Made by a program: the position numbers and the translations under genes
The notes under the pieces: generated by a model
Seen by the model: the letters and a program-made list of their open reading frames with translations, nothing else
Database searches by the model: none
What the model was told of the DNA's origin: nothing
Assembly (NCBI GenBank): GCA_947494035.1
Contig: CANLTN010000023.1
Location: forward strand, 5,378 to 69,377
Length of the DNA stretch: 64,000 bases
Source: Pseudovibrio sp947494035
GTDB taxonomy: Bacteria > Pseudomonadota > Alphaproteobacteria > Rhizobiales > Stappiaceae
Direction: 5' to 3'
Shown here: piece after piece, positions 43,866 to 52,859 of the stretch
Layout of the letters: each line of letters starts with the position of its first letter
Numbering within the stretch: the stretch's first letter is position 1

Positions 43866-45863
43866 TCACTCCGCTGCAGCAACATTACGTGGAAGCTTCG
43901 CCTGCTTTGGCGCACCAACACGCAAGCGCCTATCAGTCAGGGATAAGCAGCCCCCGAGCACCAGCATGAGTGATCCAATCCAGATGAAGTTGACGAGTGG
44001 CTCGTATAAAATTCGTAGCGTCCACGCACCATTGGATCCCTCTTGCTCGGCAGCTGGCTCCGCAATGGATGCATAAAGATCACCGGCGAGCGTGGAGCGT
44101 ATTGCAGACTCTGTGGTTGATGAACGAGCTACCGGATAGTTTCGACGCTCCGGATACAAGGTAGTGACGTACTGACCATTTCGCTCGACCACGAGCGCCC
44201 CGCGATCAGCAATGTAGTTTGGTCCACGAACCCGGTTCACGCCCTGAAACGAGACATCAAAGCCAGCAATGGCAATTGAAGACCCAGGTTTAACGAAAAC
44301 GACTTCTTCAGACTTCCACGCACTTGAGCCAATAAATCCGAACATCAGAACCGCAACACCAAGATGTGCCATGCTCATGCCGTGTGCTGCTCTTGGCAAA
44401 TTACGGGCACGTCTCATCGCATCGGCGAACGGCACATCGAACAGCCGGATACGCAGCATCCATTCCCTGCAGCTTGTGAAGGCCAGCCAGAACGCAAGGA
44501 GTAGGCTAACATACGCCAGAACCGGACCGCCGTTCGTCATGTACCAGACAATCAATGTGGCAACGACGCAGATGAGCCCAACGAACTTAAGCCTTGAAAG
44601 CACTCCAGCAAGATCAGCTCGTTTCCATGAGAGGAATGGGCCCAACCCCAGCACGAATACCAAAGGCAGCATCATTGGAACGAAGGAGGAGTTGAAGAAC
44701 GGAGGACCGACGGAGATCTTTTCGCCGGTGACAGCTTCAAGGAACAATGGATAGAGCGTTCCGAAAAGGACAATGCCTGTTGCAGCGGCCAAGAATAAAT
44801 TATTCATGAGAAGACCAGCCTCTCGGCTGATCGGCTTGAAAAGTCCCCCTGCTTCCATGGAAGGTGCCCGCCACGCATACAGCAGCAAAGAGCCGCCGAT
44901 GGATAGGGCAAGCAGCATCAAGATATACAGCCCTCTCTCAGGATCTACGGAGAACGCGTGAACGGACGTCAGAAGACCGGACCGCACGATGAATGTGCCA
45001 AGGAGCGAGAGGGAGAATGTCAGGATTGCCAGTAATATGGTCCAGCTTTTAAAGGCATCGCGTTTTTCGGTCACGATCGCCGAGTGCAGCAACGCGGTAC
45101 CTAGCAACCATGGCATAAAGCTCACGTTTTCTACCGGGTCCCAGAACCACCAGCCACCCCAGCCAAGTTCGTAATACGCCCACCAGGAACCAAGCGCGAT
45201 GCCTGCTGTCAGACTAACCCATGCGGCCAGTGTCCACGGGCGAACCCAGCGTGCCCAGACAACGTCAATGCGCCCTTCAAGCAAAGCAGCAACGGCAAAA
45301 GAGAATACAATCGAGAACCCGACATAACCAAAGTACAGCAGTGGTGGATGCAGAGCCAAACCAACATCTTGCAGCAGCGGGTTCAAATCATTGCCGTCTG
45401 CTGGTGGTGGAAAGAGCCGGTCAAATGGGTTTGATGTTAAGAGAAGAAACGAAAAGAAACCGACACTAATCCAGGCTTGTACCGAGAGCACACGTGCCTT
45501 CGTGGCTTCAGGGATGTTCCTGCCAAATAACGAAACCCCTGCCCCGAAAATAGTCAGGATCAGGACCCACAGCAGCAGTGATCCTTCGTGGCTCCCCCAC
45601 GTACCTGCAATCTTATAGAGAAGCGGCTTCAGAGAGTGCGAATTTTCAGCAACATTTCGAACTGTGAAGTCACTGGCAATAAACGCCAGCATCAGTGCAC
45701 CAAATGCGATTGATGTGAAGATAACCTGCCCAATCGAAAGTGGGCGTGCAGAGCGCATCCATAAGAGATTTCCACGCGCGGCGCCTATGATCGGCACCGT
45801 GCTCTGGACGAGCGCAAGGGCTAGCGCTAAGGCCAGCGCGAAATGACCAACTTCAGGTGTCAT
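43866..45863 (-). CDS. ccmF: Haem lyase subunit CcmF
   Basis: 665 residues with about 14 transmembrane helices. GTWGSHEGSLLLWVLIL and the WWD haem-handling motif WGGWWFWDPVENVSFMPWL identify the CcmF/NrfE family. It joins haem, delivered by CcmE, to apocytochrome thiols. Genes ccmA-E are not in this window, so the island set covers only the late ligation steps. It starts 19 bp after the histidine kinase stop and is probably cotranscribed with it. Confidence 0.95.
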   Translation of the reverse strand: MTPEVGHFALALALALALVQSTVPIIGAARGNLLWMRSARPLSIGQVIFTSIAFGALMLAFIASDFTVRNVAENSHSLKPLLYKIAGTWGSHEGSLLLWVLILTIFGAGVSLFGRNIPEATKARVLSVQAWISVGFFSFLLLTSNPFDRLFPPPADGNDLNPLLQDVGLALHPPLLYFGYVGFSIVFSFAVAALLEGRIDVVWARWVRPWTLAAWVSLTAGIALGSWWAYYELGWGGWWFWDPVENVSFMPWLLGTALLHSAIVTEKRDAFKSWTILLAILTFSLSLLGTFIVRSGLLTSVHAFSVDPERGLYILMLLALSIGGSLLLYAWRAPSMEAGGLFKPISREAGLLMNNLFLAAATGIVLFGTLYPLFLEAVTGEKISVGPPFFNSSFVPMMLPLVFVLGLGPFLSWKRADLAGVLSRLKFVGLICVVATLIVWYMTNGGPVLAYVSLLLAFWLAFTSCREWMLRIRLFDVPFADAMRRARNLPRAAHGMSMAHLGVAVLMFGFIGSSAWKSEEVVFVKPGSSIAIAGFDVSFQGVNRVRGPNYIADRGALVVERNGQYVTTLYPERRNYPVARSSTTESAIRSTLAGDLYASIAEPAAEQEGSNGAWTLRILYEPLVNFIWIGSLMLVLGGCLSLTDRRLRVGAPKQAKLPRNVAAAE

Positions 45864-45881
45864 TGTGAGATCCTGTTTTTT

Positions 45882-47309
45882 CTAACCCGGCGTAGCCAGG
45901 TTGTCCTTCTCCCCCGACAGAGGGACATCTTCAGAAAGAGGTATCTTGATTTGGGCCATCAGGCCTTTGTCACTGCGATTGGCAAGTATGACGTCTCCCC
46001 CATGTGCCCTTACGATCGTGCGTGAGATGGACAAGCCGAGACCATGACCGCCTGTTTCCAGTGATCTGGATTCTTCCAACCTGAAGAAGGGCTCAAAAAC
46101 TTGTTCCAGTTGCTCTTGAGGAATACCCGGACCATGGTCTTCAATCGTAATCACGAGGGACTGTTTTTTTGTCTCGTAAATAACCGTCGCATCCCCTCCA
46201 TACCGAAGGGCGTTTTCGATCAGATTTCGCAACGCACGCCGAAATGCCATTGGTCGAATGCGGATTAAGACCTCAGGACCCTTCGCTATCTGGAAGGGTT
46301 CAAGAATATCTTTCTGCAAAGAGGCGAGAAACTCACCTATCTCAACGAGTTCGGTTCCTTCTGAACCTATGAGGCCCCGTGAAAATGTGAGTGTCGCTTC
46401 GACCATCGACTGCATTTCCTCAACACAGTCAATTAGACTAGTCCGTGTTTCGTCATCGTCCACCATCTCAGCACGCACGCGCATGGCGGTTAACGGAGAC
46501 TTCAGATCATGGCCTAGTGCAGCGAGCAATCTGGTCCGATCAGCGACAAAACGGGTCAACCGCTTCTGCATCTGGTTGAATGCTTTAATGAGGCTTCTGA
46601 CTTCAAGTGGTCCGGCCATTGGAAGTTCAGAGACTTCCTCCCCTCGCCCCAGACTATCAGAGGCCGATGCAAGCCTTCTCAAAGGTCCCGTTAAACGGCG
46701 TAGCAGAAACCAGAAAACCACAATAAGGATGAGCGCAGCTGACAAAGCAAAGGTGAGCGTCGAGTAAAACGGCCATTGCAGCGGAGGTCGTTCAAAGCGC
46801 GTTTCAACGTTCAACCATTGGCCATCCGAAAGCGCAATCGATAGGTTCATCTCAACGGCTGACAGCTCTCCCTTCATCATGGCCATATGCATCTCGGCCA
46901 TCTCACCAGAAAGATGAGGAAGCGGCAGGATCTTGCCCTCAACCTGATTGACTTCGACCCGTATATCTCTGTGGTTGCTATCTCCGAGAAGACGACGAAC
47001 GCGCATTTCAATGACGCCTCCGTCGGAATAATCATCAACAGTCGCACTCGGATTACTCGAGAGTTTAAACCGGACCAGAGGTGAATCGGCGGCTTCTAGA
47101 ACTGCCGAGCGCGCATCGGCAGGGGCATTCTCCAGAAGCCTTGCAACGTTTGCTGCGCGTCCTGCTGCCTCAAATCCAAGGGCCGCTCGGATCGCCAGAC
47201 TTCTCTCGTCGACAAAAAGCCATAGACTGATCATTTGAGCAGTTACCAAAGCGGCGATGACCAGCAAGGTCAATTGCACAATCAGTGTATTGAACGGCCA
47301 GAATTTCAT
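45882..47309 (-). CDS. Sensor histidine kinase
   Basis: 475 residues. Two transmembrane helices (about 8-30 and 175-197) flank a periplasmic sensor domain containing MAEMHMAMMKGE. Then HAMP (LRRLASASDSLGRGEEV), DHp with LLAALGHDLKSPLTAM (phospho-His), and HATPase boxes NLIENALRYG, DHGPGIP and GGHGLGLSI. The Met/His cluster LPHLSGEMAEMHMAMM in the sensor suggests metal sensing. The start overlaps the regulator stop by 4 bp. Confidence 0.93.
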   Translation of the reverse strand: MKFWPFNTLIVQLTLLVIAALVTAQMISLWLFVDERSLAIRAALGFEAAGRAANVARLLENAPADARSAVLEAADSPLVRFKLSSNPSATVDDYSDGGVIEMRVRRLLGDSNHRDIRVEVNQVEGKILPLPHLSGEMAEMHMAMMKGELSAVEMNLSIALSDGQWLNVETRFERPPLQWPFYSTLTFALSAALILIVVFWFLLRRLTGPLRRLASASDSLGRGEEVSELPMAGPLEVRSLIKAFNQMQKRLTRFVADRTRLLAALGHDLKSPLTAMRVRAEMVDDDETRTSLIDCVEEMQSMVEATLTFSRGLIGSEGTELVEIGEFLASLQKDILEPFQIAKGPEVLIRIRPMAFRRALRNLIENALRYGGDATVIYETKKQSLVITIEDHGPGIPQEQLEQVFEPFFRLEESRSLETGGHGLGLSISRTIVRAHGGDVILANRSDKGLMAQIKIPLSEDVPLSGEKDNLATPG

Positions 47310-48028
47310 TCCAGCACCTCAACGTCCGCAGAGAGACAATACCCTCCATGCCTTACAGTCGTAATGATGCTTGGGCGTAAAACGTCAGGCTCGATCTTGC
47401 GCCTTAACCGACTGATTTGATTGTCTATCTTACGATCCAACGGGCCAGCGGTTTTCCCGGCTGTGAGGTCCAGCAATTGCTCTCTGCTAAGCACAACGCG
47501 GGCTCTTTCAAGCAATACAGTCAGGAGCTTATGGTCTGAGGTAGTGAGCTGTGTTTGTTCGCCGCTATCGCCGATCAATAGACGCCGGTCAGTATCCAGC
47601 GTGAGGTGAGCAAAACGGACCTTCTTACCAGCAAAGCCACCACCCAACGTCTCTGGCACAGTGGTTCTTCGGAGAATCGCTTTGATGCGCGCGAGAAGCT
47701 CCCGAGGATTGAATGGTTTGGCAAGGTAATCATCCGCACCAATCTCAAGGCCAACAATCCGGTCCGTATCCTCGCCCAGAGCGGTCAGCAGAATGATCGG
47801 CATCTTGCTACCAGCAGAAATGCGCTGACAAACCGATAGCCCACTTTCTCCAGGCATCATGACATCCAGCACAATCAAGTCATAGTGACCATTGGCTAGC
47901 TTAACGTCCATCTCACGTGCATCTTTTGCGGATGACGCTCGAAGGCCGTTCTTTTCAAGAAAACGCGTAACGCTATCACGAATTTGCTTGTGATCATCGA
48001 CGACTAAAATATGCGGTGCTTCTGACAT
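47306..48028 (-). CDS. OmpR-family response regulator
   Basis: 240 residues. Receiver domain with phospho-acceptor Asp55 in LIVLDVMMPGESGL, Thr switch in IILLTALGED and Lys in YLAKPF. C-terminal winged helix (LTTSDHKLLTVLLERARVVLSREQLLDLTAG, VDRKIDNQISRLRRKIEPD-like) that binds tandem repeats. First gene of the - strand operon ending with the MotB-like gene. Likely targets are the GATACA-containing promoters in this island. Confidence 0.94.
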   Translation of the reverse strand: MSEAPHILVVDDHKQIRDSVTRFLEKNGLRASSAKDAREMDVKLANGHYDLIVLDVMMPGESGLSVCQRISAGSKMPIILLTALGEDTDRIVGLEIGADDYLAKPFNPRELLARIKAILRRTTVPETLGGGFAGKKVRFAHLTLDTDRRLLIGDSGEQTQLTTSDHKLLTVLLERARVVLSREQLLDLTAGKTAGPLDRKIDNQISRLRRKIEPDVLRPSIITTVRHGGYCLSADVEVLE

Positions 48029-48115
48029 ACTGGAGTTCTACAAGATATTTCCCCTGCTCGTCAGCGGGCGTTTTGTCTCCGATTGTATCAAACAGATCTA
48101 TTAGTACCGACAGTT

Positions 48116-48138
48116 ACAAACCAAAGCATCTGGTTTGT
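48116..48138. promoter_or_regulatory. Inverted repeat ACAAACCA-N7-TGGTTTGT upstream of the regulator gene
   Basis: Perfect 8-bp arms, 87 bp upstream of the response-regulator start; a TTGTATCAAA lies between it and the gene (48083-48092). Candidate operator or promoter element. Confidence 0.45.
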
Positions 48139-48387
48139 AGTGTGTTTCACAAGCTATAACTGAATCTAATGCACGGGGGATTTTCAGTCGGCGGCGTAAC
48201 AGGTTGAATGATTGATGACGAAATCTGTCGATACCTCGTTACACGCGGGCTAGCGGTGGATGAACCAGCCCGCTCGTGCCTGCCTTACCCTAATGCGCTT
48301 GCGTTCACCCGCAATGAGGCTCCTTTTTAATAGGTATGCCCAAGCCGTTAGATGGCCTAATCTTTCGTTCGGTGTCCCTAAGAAGTT

Positions 48388-48785
48388 AGAATTGCATCAC
48401 TAAGCCAAAGCGGCCCTCTGCCGATGCTGCCCATTCAGTACCAAGGGCGACTTCAGTGCCAAAATTAAGCTTGGTACTCATATCGATTTGACAATCAAAA
48501 TCAGCACCGACGAACGGGCGAACGGCGTTTTCGTCATCATAGCTGGCAAACTGGAGTGTGCTGTCGAGGTTTGCCCCGTCAACATCGCTGCCCCAATTTC
48601 TGTATAGGTCAACACCCTACGCAAACGTGCGCTCCAATGGTTGCCACCTTCCTCATTAGCGTTTGCCCAAGCAACAGCACGTTACGCACGAAAGTTTAAT
48701 TGATGGCTGTCTTGATCATCAAACTTCAAGCCAGCGGCAACACCTTCTTCAAAGCCACCCTGCCGCATTCCGCTATAAATGAGGG
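48388..48785 (-). pseudogene. Decayed autotransporter beta-barrel
   Basis: On the - strand, conceptual translation gives DLYRNWGSDVDGANLD..., VRPFVGADFDCQIDMSTKLNFG and a C-terminal ...GRFGLVMQF followed by a stop. This aligns with DIYANWGDDVDAAIG, VRPFIGADVEFSLNERAKLDFG and ...GFSVLF of the intact autotransporter. The frame is interrupted by TAG just before DLYRNWG and by at least one shift (WSARLR... in another frame). The passenger is missing. Confidence 0.75.
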
Positions 48786-48786
48786 A

Positions 48787-49040
48787 TTACCCGTGTAAGG
48801 GCAATTTTAAAAGTTTACGTCCCATGCAACAAAGCCGTTTTTGCGCCTCTTTTGCGGTTAATAGTGCGTAGCTAATGCCCCATCTAGTGAGTGTGACAGG
48901 ATCAACAGTGACGCCACGCTCTTGCATGATTTCTTCTAAACTCCGATTGGACACGCCGTCGCGAACGTAGAAAACAACGTAAAGGATCAACTGTAAGTTT
49001 GATTTGATAAAATCCCAGACGCTGATCCGATAGCAGAACT
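48787..49040 (-). pseudogene. IS6-family transposase fragment
   Basis: The frame reads ILYVVFYVRDGVSNRSLEEI followed by MQERGVTVDPVTLTRWGISYA, the N-terminal helix-turn-helix of IS6-type transposases (ILYAVFFYVRYGVSYRDLEE-like). The catalytic domain is missing; it is fused to unrelated sequence at about 48830. Together with the neighbouring autotransporter relic it makes 48.4-49.1 kb a junkyard. Confidence 0.6.
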
Positions 49041-49157
49041 CGTGTAAATCCTCCGCGTTTCAACTAACGCTTTCCTGTGACGGTGATCAACGTCAATAGG
49101 CTGTAGCAAAAAACGTAGTGCAGACTAGTTTTGCATATTACGTAAAGAAGACGAAAA

Positions 49158-50633
49158 ATGAATAGAAGAGACTTTCTATCACGTGCATCTACCTTCATCT
49201 CCGCTGGCGCTTCCGGGATGCTCCTCCCTAAGGTGAGTTTTGCCAATTCTGCGACAAGTTTTAAAGACAAAGTGAAACTGCAGATGCCGCCTCTTCTTGA
49301 TGTCCAATCTAAGGGGGCTTTTGAATTAACTGCCCAACCGGGATCTACAAATTTTTTAGGTACATCGCCAACACAAACAATGGGTTTTAATGGTTCTTAT
49401 CTTGGCCCAACACTACGGCTTGCACGTGGATCAAATATGGCCCGCGTGCATAATTCAATTGATGAGATTACCACCATTCACTGGCATGGTCTTTTAATAC
49501 CCGGCGATCAAGATGGCGGACCGCATCAACCTATTGCCCCAGGGGAAAGTTGGGAGGTTGATTTAGATCTTGATCAGCCTCCGGCAACCACTTGGTATCA
49601 TAGTCACGTACATGGGCGTACCTCATATCAGGTATACCATGGACTGGCAGGCGTTATACAAATATGTGATGGCCGCGACCGTGATCGCGGTCTACCTGAT
49701 ACCTATGGTGTTGATGATTTGATGCTGGTGTTGCAAGACCGAAATTTTGATAGTGCGGGTCATATGCTTTTCACTGAGTCCATGATGGATACAATGCACG
49801 GGTTAACAGGCAGTACCATGTTGGTGAACGGGCAAGTTGATGCTGTGGCGGCACCGCCCAAGGGGCTGACTCGTCTCAGACTTCTGAACGGATCCAATGC
49901 TCGTGTTTATACGCTAATCTTCAGTGACCGGCGTAACATGCATTTAATTGCTACAGATAGTGGCTACTTGGAAAAGCCCATAACTATTGATGAGATAAGA
50001 CTTTCTCCTGGTGAACGCGCAGAAGTTCTAGTAGATTTCTCAGATGGCAATCGAACCGTTCTTATGAACAAAAATAATGCCCATGATGACATGATGGGCT
50101 CTATGAGCAGTTCCGATCATAGCATGATGGGCTCTGCCCAAGCCACGAAAGAAGACGCGTTCCCGATTATACCGTTTCAGCCTGATGAACGAGTGAGGGC
50201 AACCATTGATCAAATCCCGGCAAGCTTTGACGCCTCTGGTCATGGAGAAATGGGGCAGCCGTCGCGTACCCGTGAATTTACACTCAACATGGAACCAATG
50301 GCTATTAACAATAGACCGTTTGACATGGAGCGGATTAATGAGAATGTCGAGCAGGGCGCGGTTGAGCGTTGGATAATCCGAGGCGAGGAAATGCCACATC
50401 CGTTTCATGTTCATGGTGCGGCTTTTAAAGTAGTAAGCCAAAACGGAAAGGCTCCTCGCCCTGAGGAAACAAGCTGGAAAGACACAGTTCTTGTTGAAGA
50501 TGAAAGCGAAATACTAATTCGTTTTGAGCACCTTGCGGGTCCTGAAGCTCCGTTCATGTACCACTGCCACATTCTGGAACACGAAGATGCCGGTATGATG
50601 GGGCAATTTACAGTCTCACCAAAGATTATTTAA
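49158..50633 (+). CDS. CueO-like multicopper oxidase (second copy)
   Basis: 491 residues. Tat signal MNRRDFLSRASTFISAGASG. Copper motifs TIHWHGLLIPGDQDGGPH, TWYHSHVHGRT, HPFHVHGAAF and HCHILEHEDAGMMG (His469, Cys470, His471, His475, axial Met480). A Met/His-rich insertion (NNAHDDMMGSMSSSDHSMMGS) sits where CueO has its Cu(I)-binding helix. Likely oxidises Cu(I) to the less permeant Cu(II) in the periplasm. The DNA is visibly more AT-rich than the surrounding operons, suggesting a separate origin. GAAGA-type purines precede ATG 49158. Confidence 0.92.
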   Translation: MNRRDFLSRASTFISAGASGMLLPKVSFANSATSFKDKVKLQMPPLLDVQSKGAFELTAQPGSTNFLGTSPTQTMGFNGSYLGPTLRLARGSNMARVHNSIDEITTIHWHGLLIPGDQDGGPHQPIAPGESWEVDLDLDQPPATTWYHSHVHGRTSYQVYHGLAGVIQICDGRDRDRGLPDTYGVDDLMLVLQDRNFDSAGHMLFTESMMDTMHGLTGSTMLVNGQVDAVAAPPKGLTRLRLLNGSNARVYTLIFSDRRNMHLIATDSGYLEKPITIDEIRLSPGERAEVLVDFSDGNRTVLMNKNNAHDDMMGSMSSSDHSMMGSAQATKEDAFPIIPFQPDERVRATIDQIPASFDASGHGEMGQPSRTREFTLNMEPMAINNRPFDMERINENVEQGAVERWIIRGEEMPHPFHVHGAAFKVVSQNGKAPRPEETSWKDTVLVEDESEILIRFEHLAGPEAPFMYHCHILEHEDAGMMGQFTVSPKII

Positions 50634-50764
50634 TTGCTTTTTGCAATTACTCAACTAGCTCTAGCCCCACCCTGCTTTCCGTCATCATTTAAAGCTGAAC
50701 AGAGTTGACTCTTGAATAGTGGAGGCTTGTCCCAAGCTCAGCGAAGTTGTGTTTCCTGCTCTTA

Positions 50765-51694
50765 GAGCCTGACTCAAAAGTTCTCTACTAAACGTAATAC
50801 CTTGCAATTCGCCTTGTGAGGGTTCTGATATGGGCAATGGTTGCCCATGCAGCAGATACACAGGTTGAATTCTCCCAATCTTTTGCCAGCCTGCGGCATC
50901 TGCCAATCCAAGAATATGTGCGTTCTACAACCCAACGCATGGGAAGGACCTTAAAGCCCTTGCTATGGCCAGAGCGCTTTATGATTTTCACCGTCCACTT
51001 TCCTTGCCCTGCCAACGCCAGAGGGAGTTTATCGCCGGAATATCCTCCATCCGCGAATACGTGACGTAGCCACGGGATCCGCCAGCGGGCAGCCTTGAAC
51101 ACTTCAGGTGCGCGTCCCGGTCCTGAATGCCAGCACAGTGAACAAGAATAATCAGGAGATTTCCAAGTGTATCGGTTAGAATATGGCGCTTGCGTCCCTT
51201 TGTCTTTTTGCCTGCATCATAGCCACAAACTCCGCCGCTTTCTGTCGTTTTGACCGATTGACTGTCGATCATTCCGGCTGTCGGGCTGGCTTGTCGTCCC
51301 TCCATCTCCCGATCCAACTGAACAAGCAGATGGTTGAGTGTCTCCCAAAGCCCGGAGCAAACCCAATCATAGAAATAGTGCTGCACTGTGGAGCTGGGAG
51401 GAAAGTCTTTGGGCAGCATCCGCCACTGACAGCCACTGGAGGCGATATAGAGGATTGCGTTCATGACGCAGCGCAGACCGGTCTTGCGCGGGCGCCCTCC
51501 TGGCTTGGACGGAGGAAGGAGCGGAGCCACCAAATCCCATTCCCGATCCGTCAAATCGCTTGGATAACGACACGTCTCACGCTTATAATCTGACCGAGTG
51601 ATATTACACCACGGCATATGACCCTCCATCTGTTCTCGCAAAACAATGGAAGCATAATCCGCTGATATCACTCAATTACTTTTGGGTCAGGCTC
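50765..51694 (-). mobile_element. IS5-family insertion sequence (IS1031-group type)
   Basis: 930 bp. Terminal inverted repeats GAGCCTGACTCAAAAGT (50765-50781) and the complement of GAGCCTGACCCAAAAGT (51678-51694), one mismatch. Flanked by TTA on both sides (50762-50764 and 51695-51697), a 3-bp duplication of the TNA form expected for this group. Confidence 0.9.
50788..51617 (-). pseudogene. IS5-family transposase, frameshifted
   Basis: First part from MPWCNITRSDYKRETCRYPSD to ...HCAGIQDRD with the DDE residues GMIDSQSVKTTE. The rest, VFKAARWRIPWLRHVFADGG and RWVVERTYSWIGRCRRLAKDWE, is in another frame to 50788. Loss of one base near 51111-51115 (GGGACGCGCAC instead of an expected GACGGCGCAC) explains it. 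The longer upstream extension to 51671 is not typical of the family. Confidence 0.85.
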
Positions 51695-52042
51695 TTAGAA
51701 ACAAGTTTGATGGGGTCCCTTGGAGGTGAAACCCAGCTATGATTGGATGGATCAATGGCTGGCACCAGTACAGCTTTGATCGAACTAATGGTTCGCAGGA
51801 TTGCTCGATGTCGCTATTCTTGACCAGACTCTCAGGGGGAAAAGGAGTATGGTCCACATTGTGCTGGTTGGGCTTCATCCCTAATGGAGATGATGGGCAA
51901 TGCGCTTCTAGAAATTGCGACTGCCATGGATGAAGTTTTTGGATGAGGAGGTTTAGTAAGTAACAATAACCTTGTGCTTGCCTCGACATTGGCCTTTATC
52001 CGTTGCCAACCATCAATCCAAAGGCACATATAGCAGGTTATT

Positions 52043-52854
52043 TTGACGACCAACCATCCACTACACGCTAGAAGCTGGCAAATGGCCATCTACCAAGGCA
52101 TTGGTCGAAGTGCAAACACACCGGAAATCATGAAGCCTGTCATTCGCCAGATTGTTGCCTTGGAGCTCACGGAGTTACGCAATTATCGCCTAGCATGCAT
52201 CGCCTTCTTCCTGTCACGCAGAGACAAGGTGTTCGATCTGATCAACACGGAAGAGCAACGCCGGTTTGTACAGATCTCAAGCTACTATCTTGTAGAAGGT
52301 CAGCAACTAGCGACAAAACCTTATAGTCAACTCTATAGCTATACTCTTCTTCTAATTGGGGGGCTGTTGCGCTTCCGAACAAGAGACCCATTTGCCTTTA
52401 TTCCAGATGCATGTGGCCTAGGAAGAGAACTCAACGGAGCTTTAAAGAAGCTTTGGCGGGTTTGGAGAGAGTATCTCGCATCCACAAAACCCTGGAGTTG
52501 AACAGAGAAGTCGAAGTCACGAGTGAACTCTTGAAGGTATTTCAGGGTGACAAAGTAGGCCCGATTTGCTGCGAGCGATTCTTGACGTTGCCATCCAAGA
52601 CAGGTGAAGCCCTAGATTGGGGTGAGACCTGCGTCTTATCTGCCCTCACCTTGCTAGGTTCTTTCCAGCCCCCCTCCACCGTGCGGGAGGCGCAGCGCAG
52701 CATATCGGCAGATTTTTGCGATTTTTCTCCAAGCTTCCTTTTCATATATAGGAACAAAAACAAACAACAGATGTTCTTTGATGGATGTAGAGGAATAAAA
52801 TCTTCAGCTAAGCGAGCGACAGCTCAGGCTGAAAACCAAAATCGGAAACGATGA
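52043..52854 (+). pseudogene. Hypothetical gene, possibly split by a frameshift
   Basis: I do not recognise a family. Frame 1 (52043-52501, 152 residues) reads as a plausible globular protein with ELTELRNYRLACIAFFLSRR and a hydrophobic LYSYTLLLIGGLLRF. Near the A run at 52484-52488 it changes register; frame 2 continues HKTLELNREVEVTSELLKVF to about 52854. A 1-bp indel would join them. Coding status is uncertain, and 51698-52042 to its left shows nothing I can name. Confidence 0.35.
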
Positions 52855-52859
52855 GGCAT

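Noticed and set aside
46258..46767. 169-codon + strand frame
   Set aside because: Antisense to the histidine-kinase catalytic region; Ser/Arg-rich shadow.
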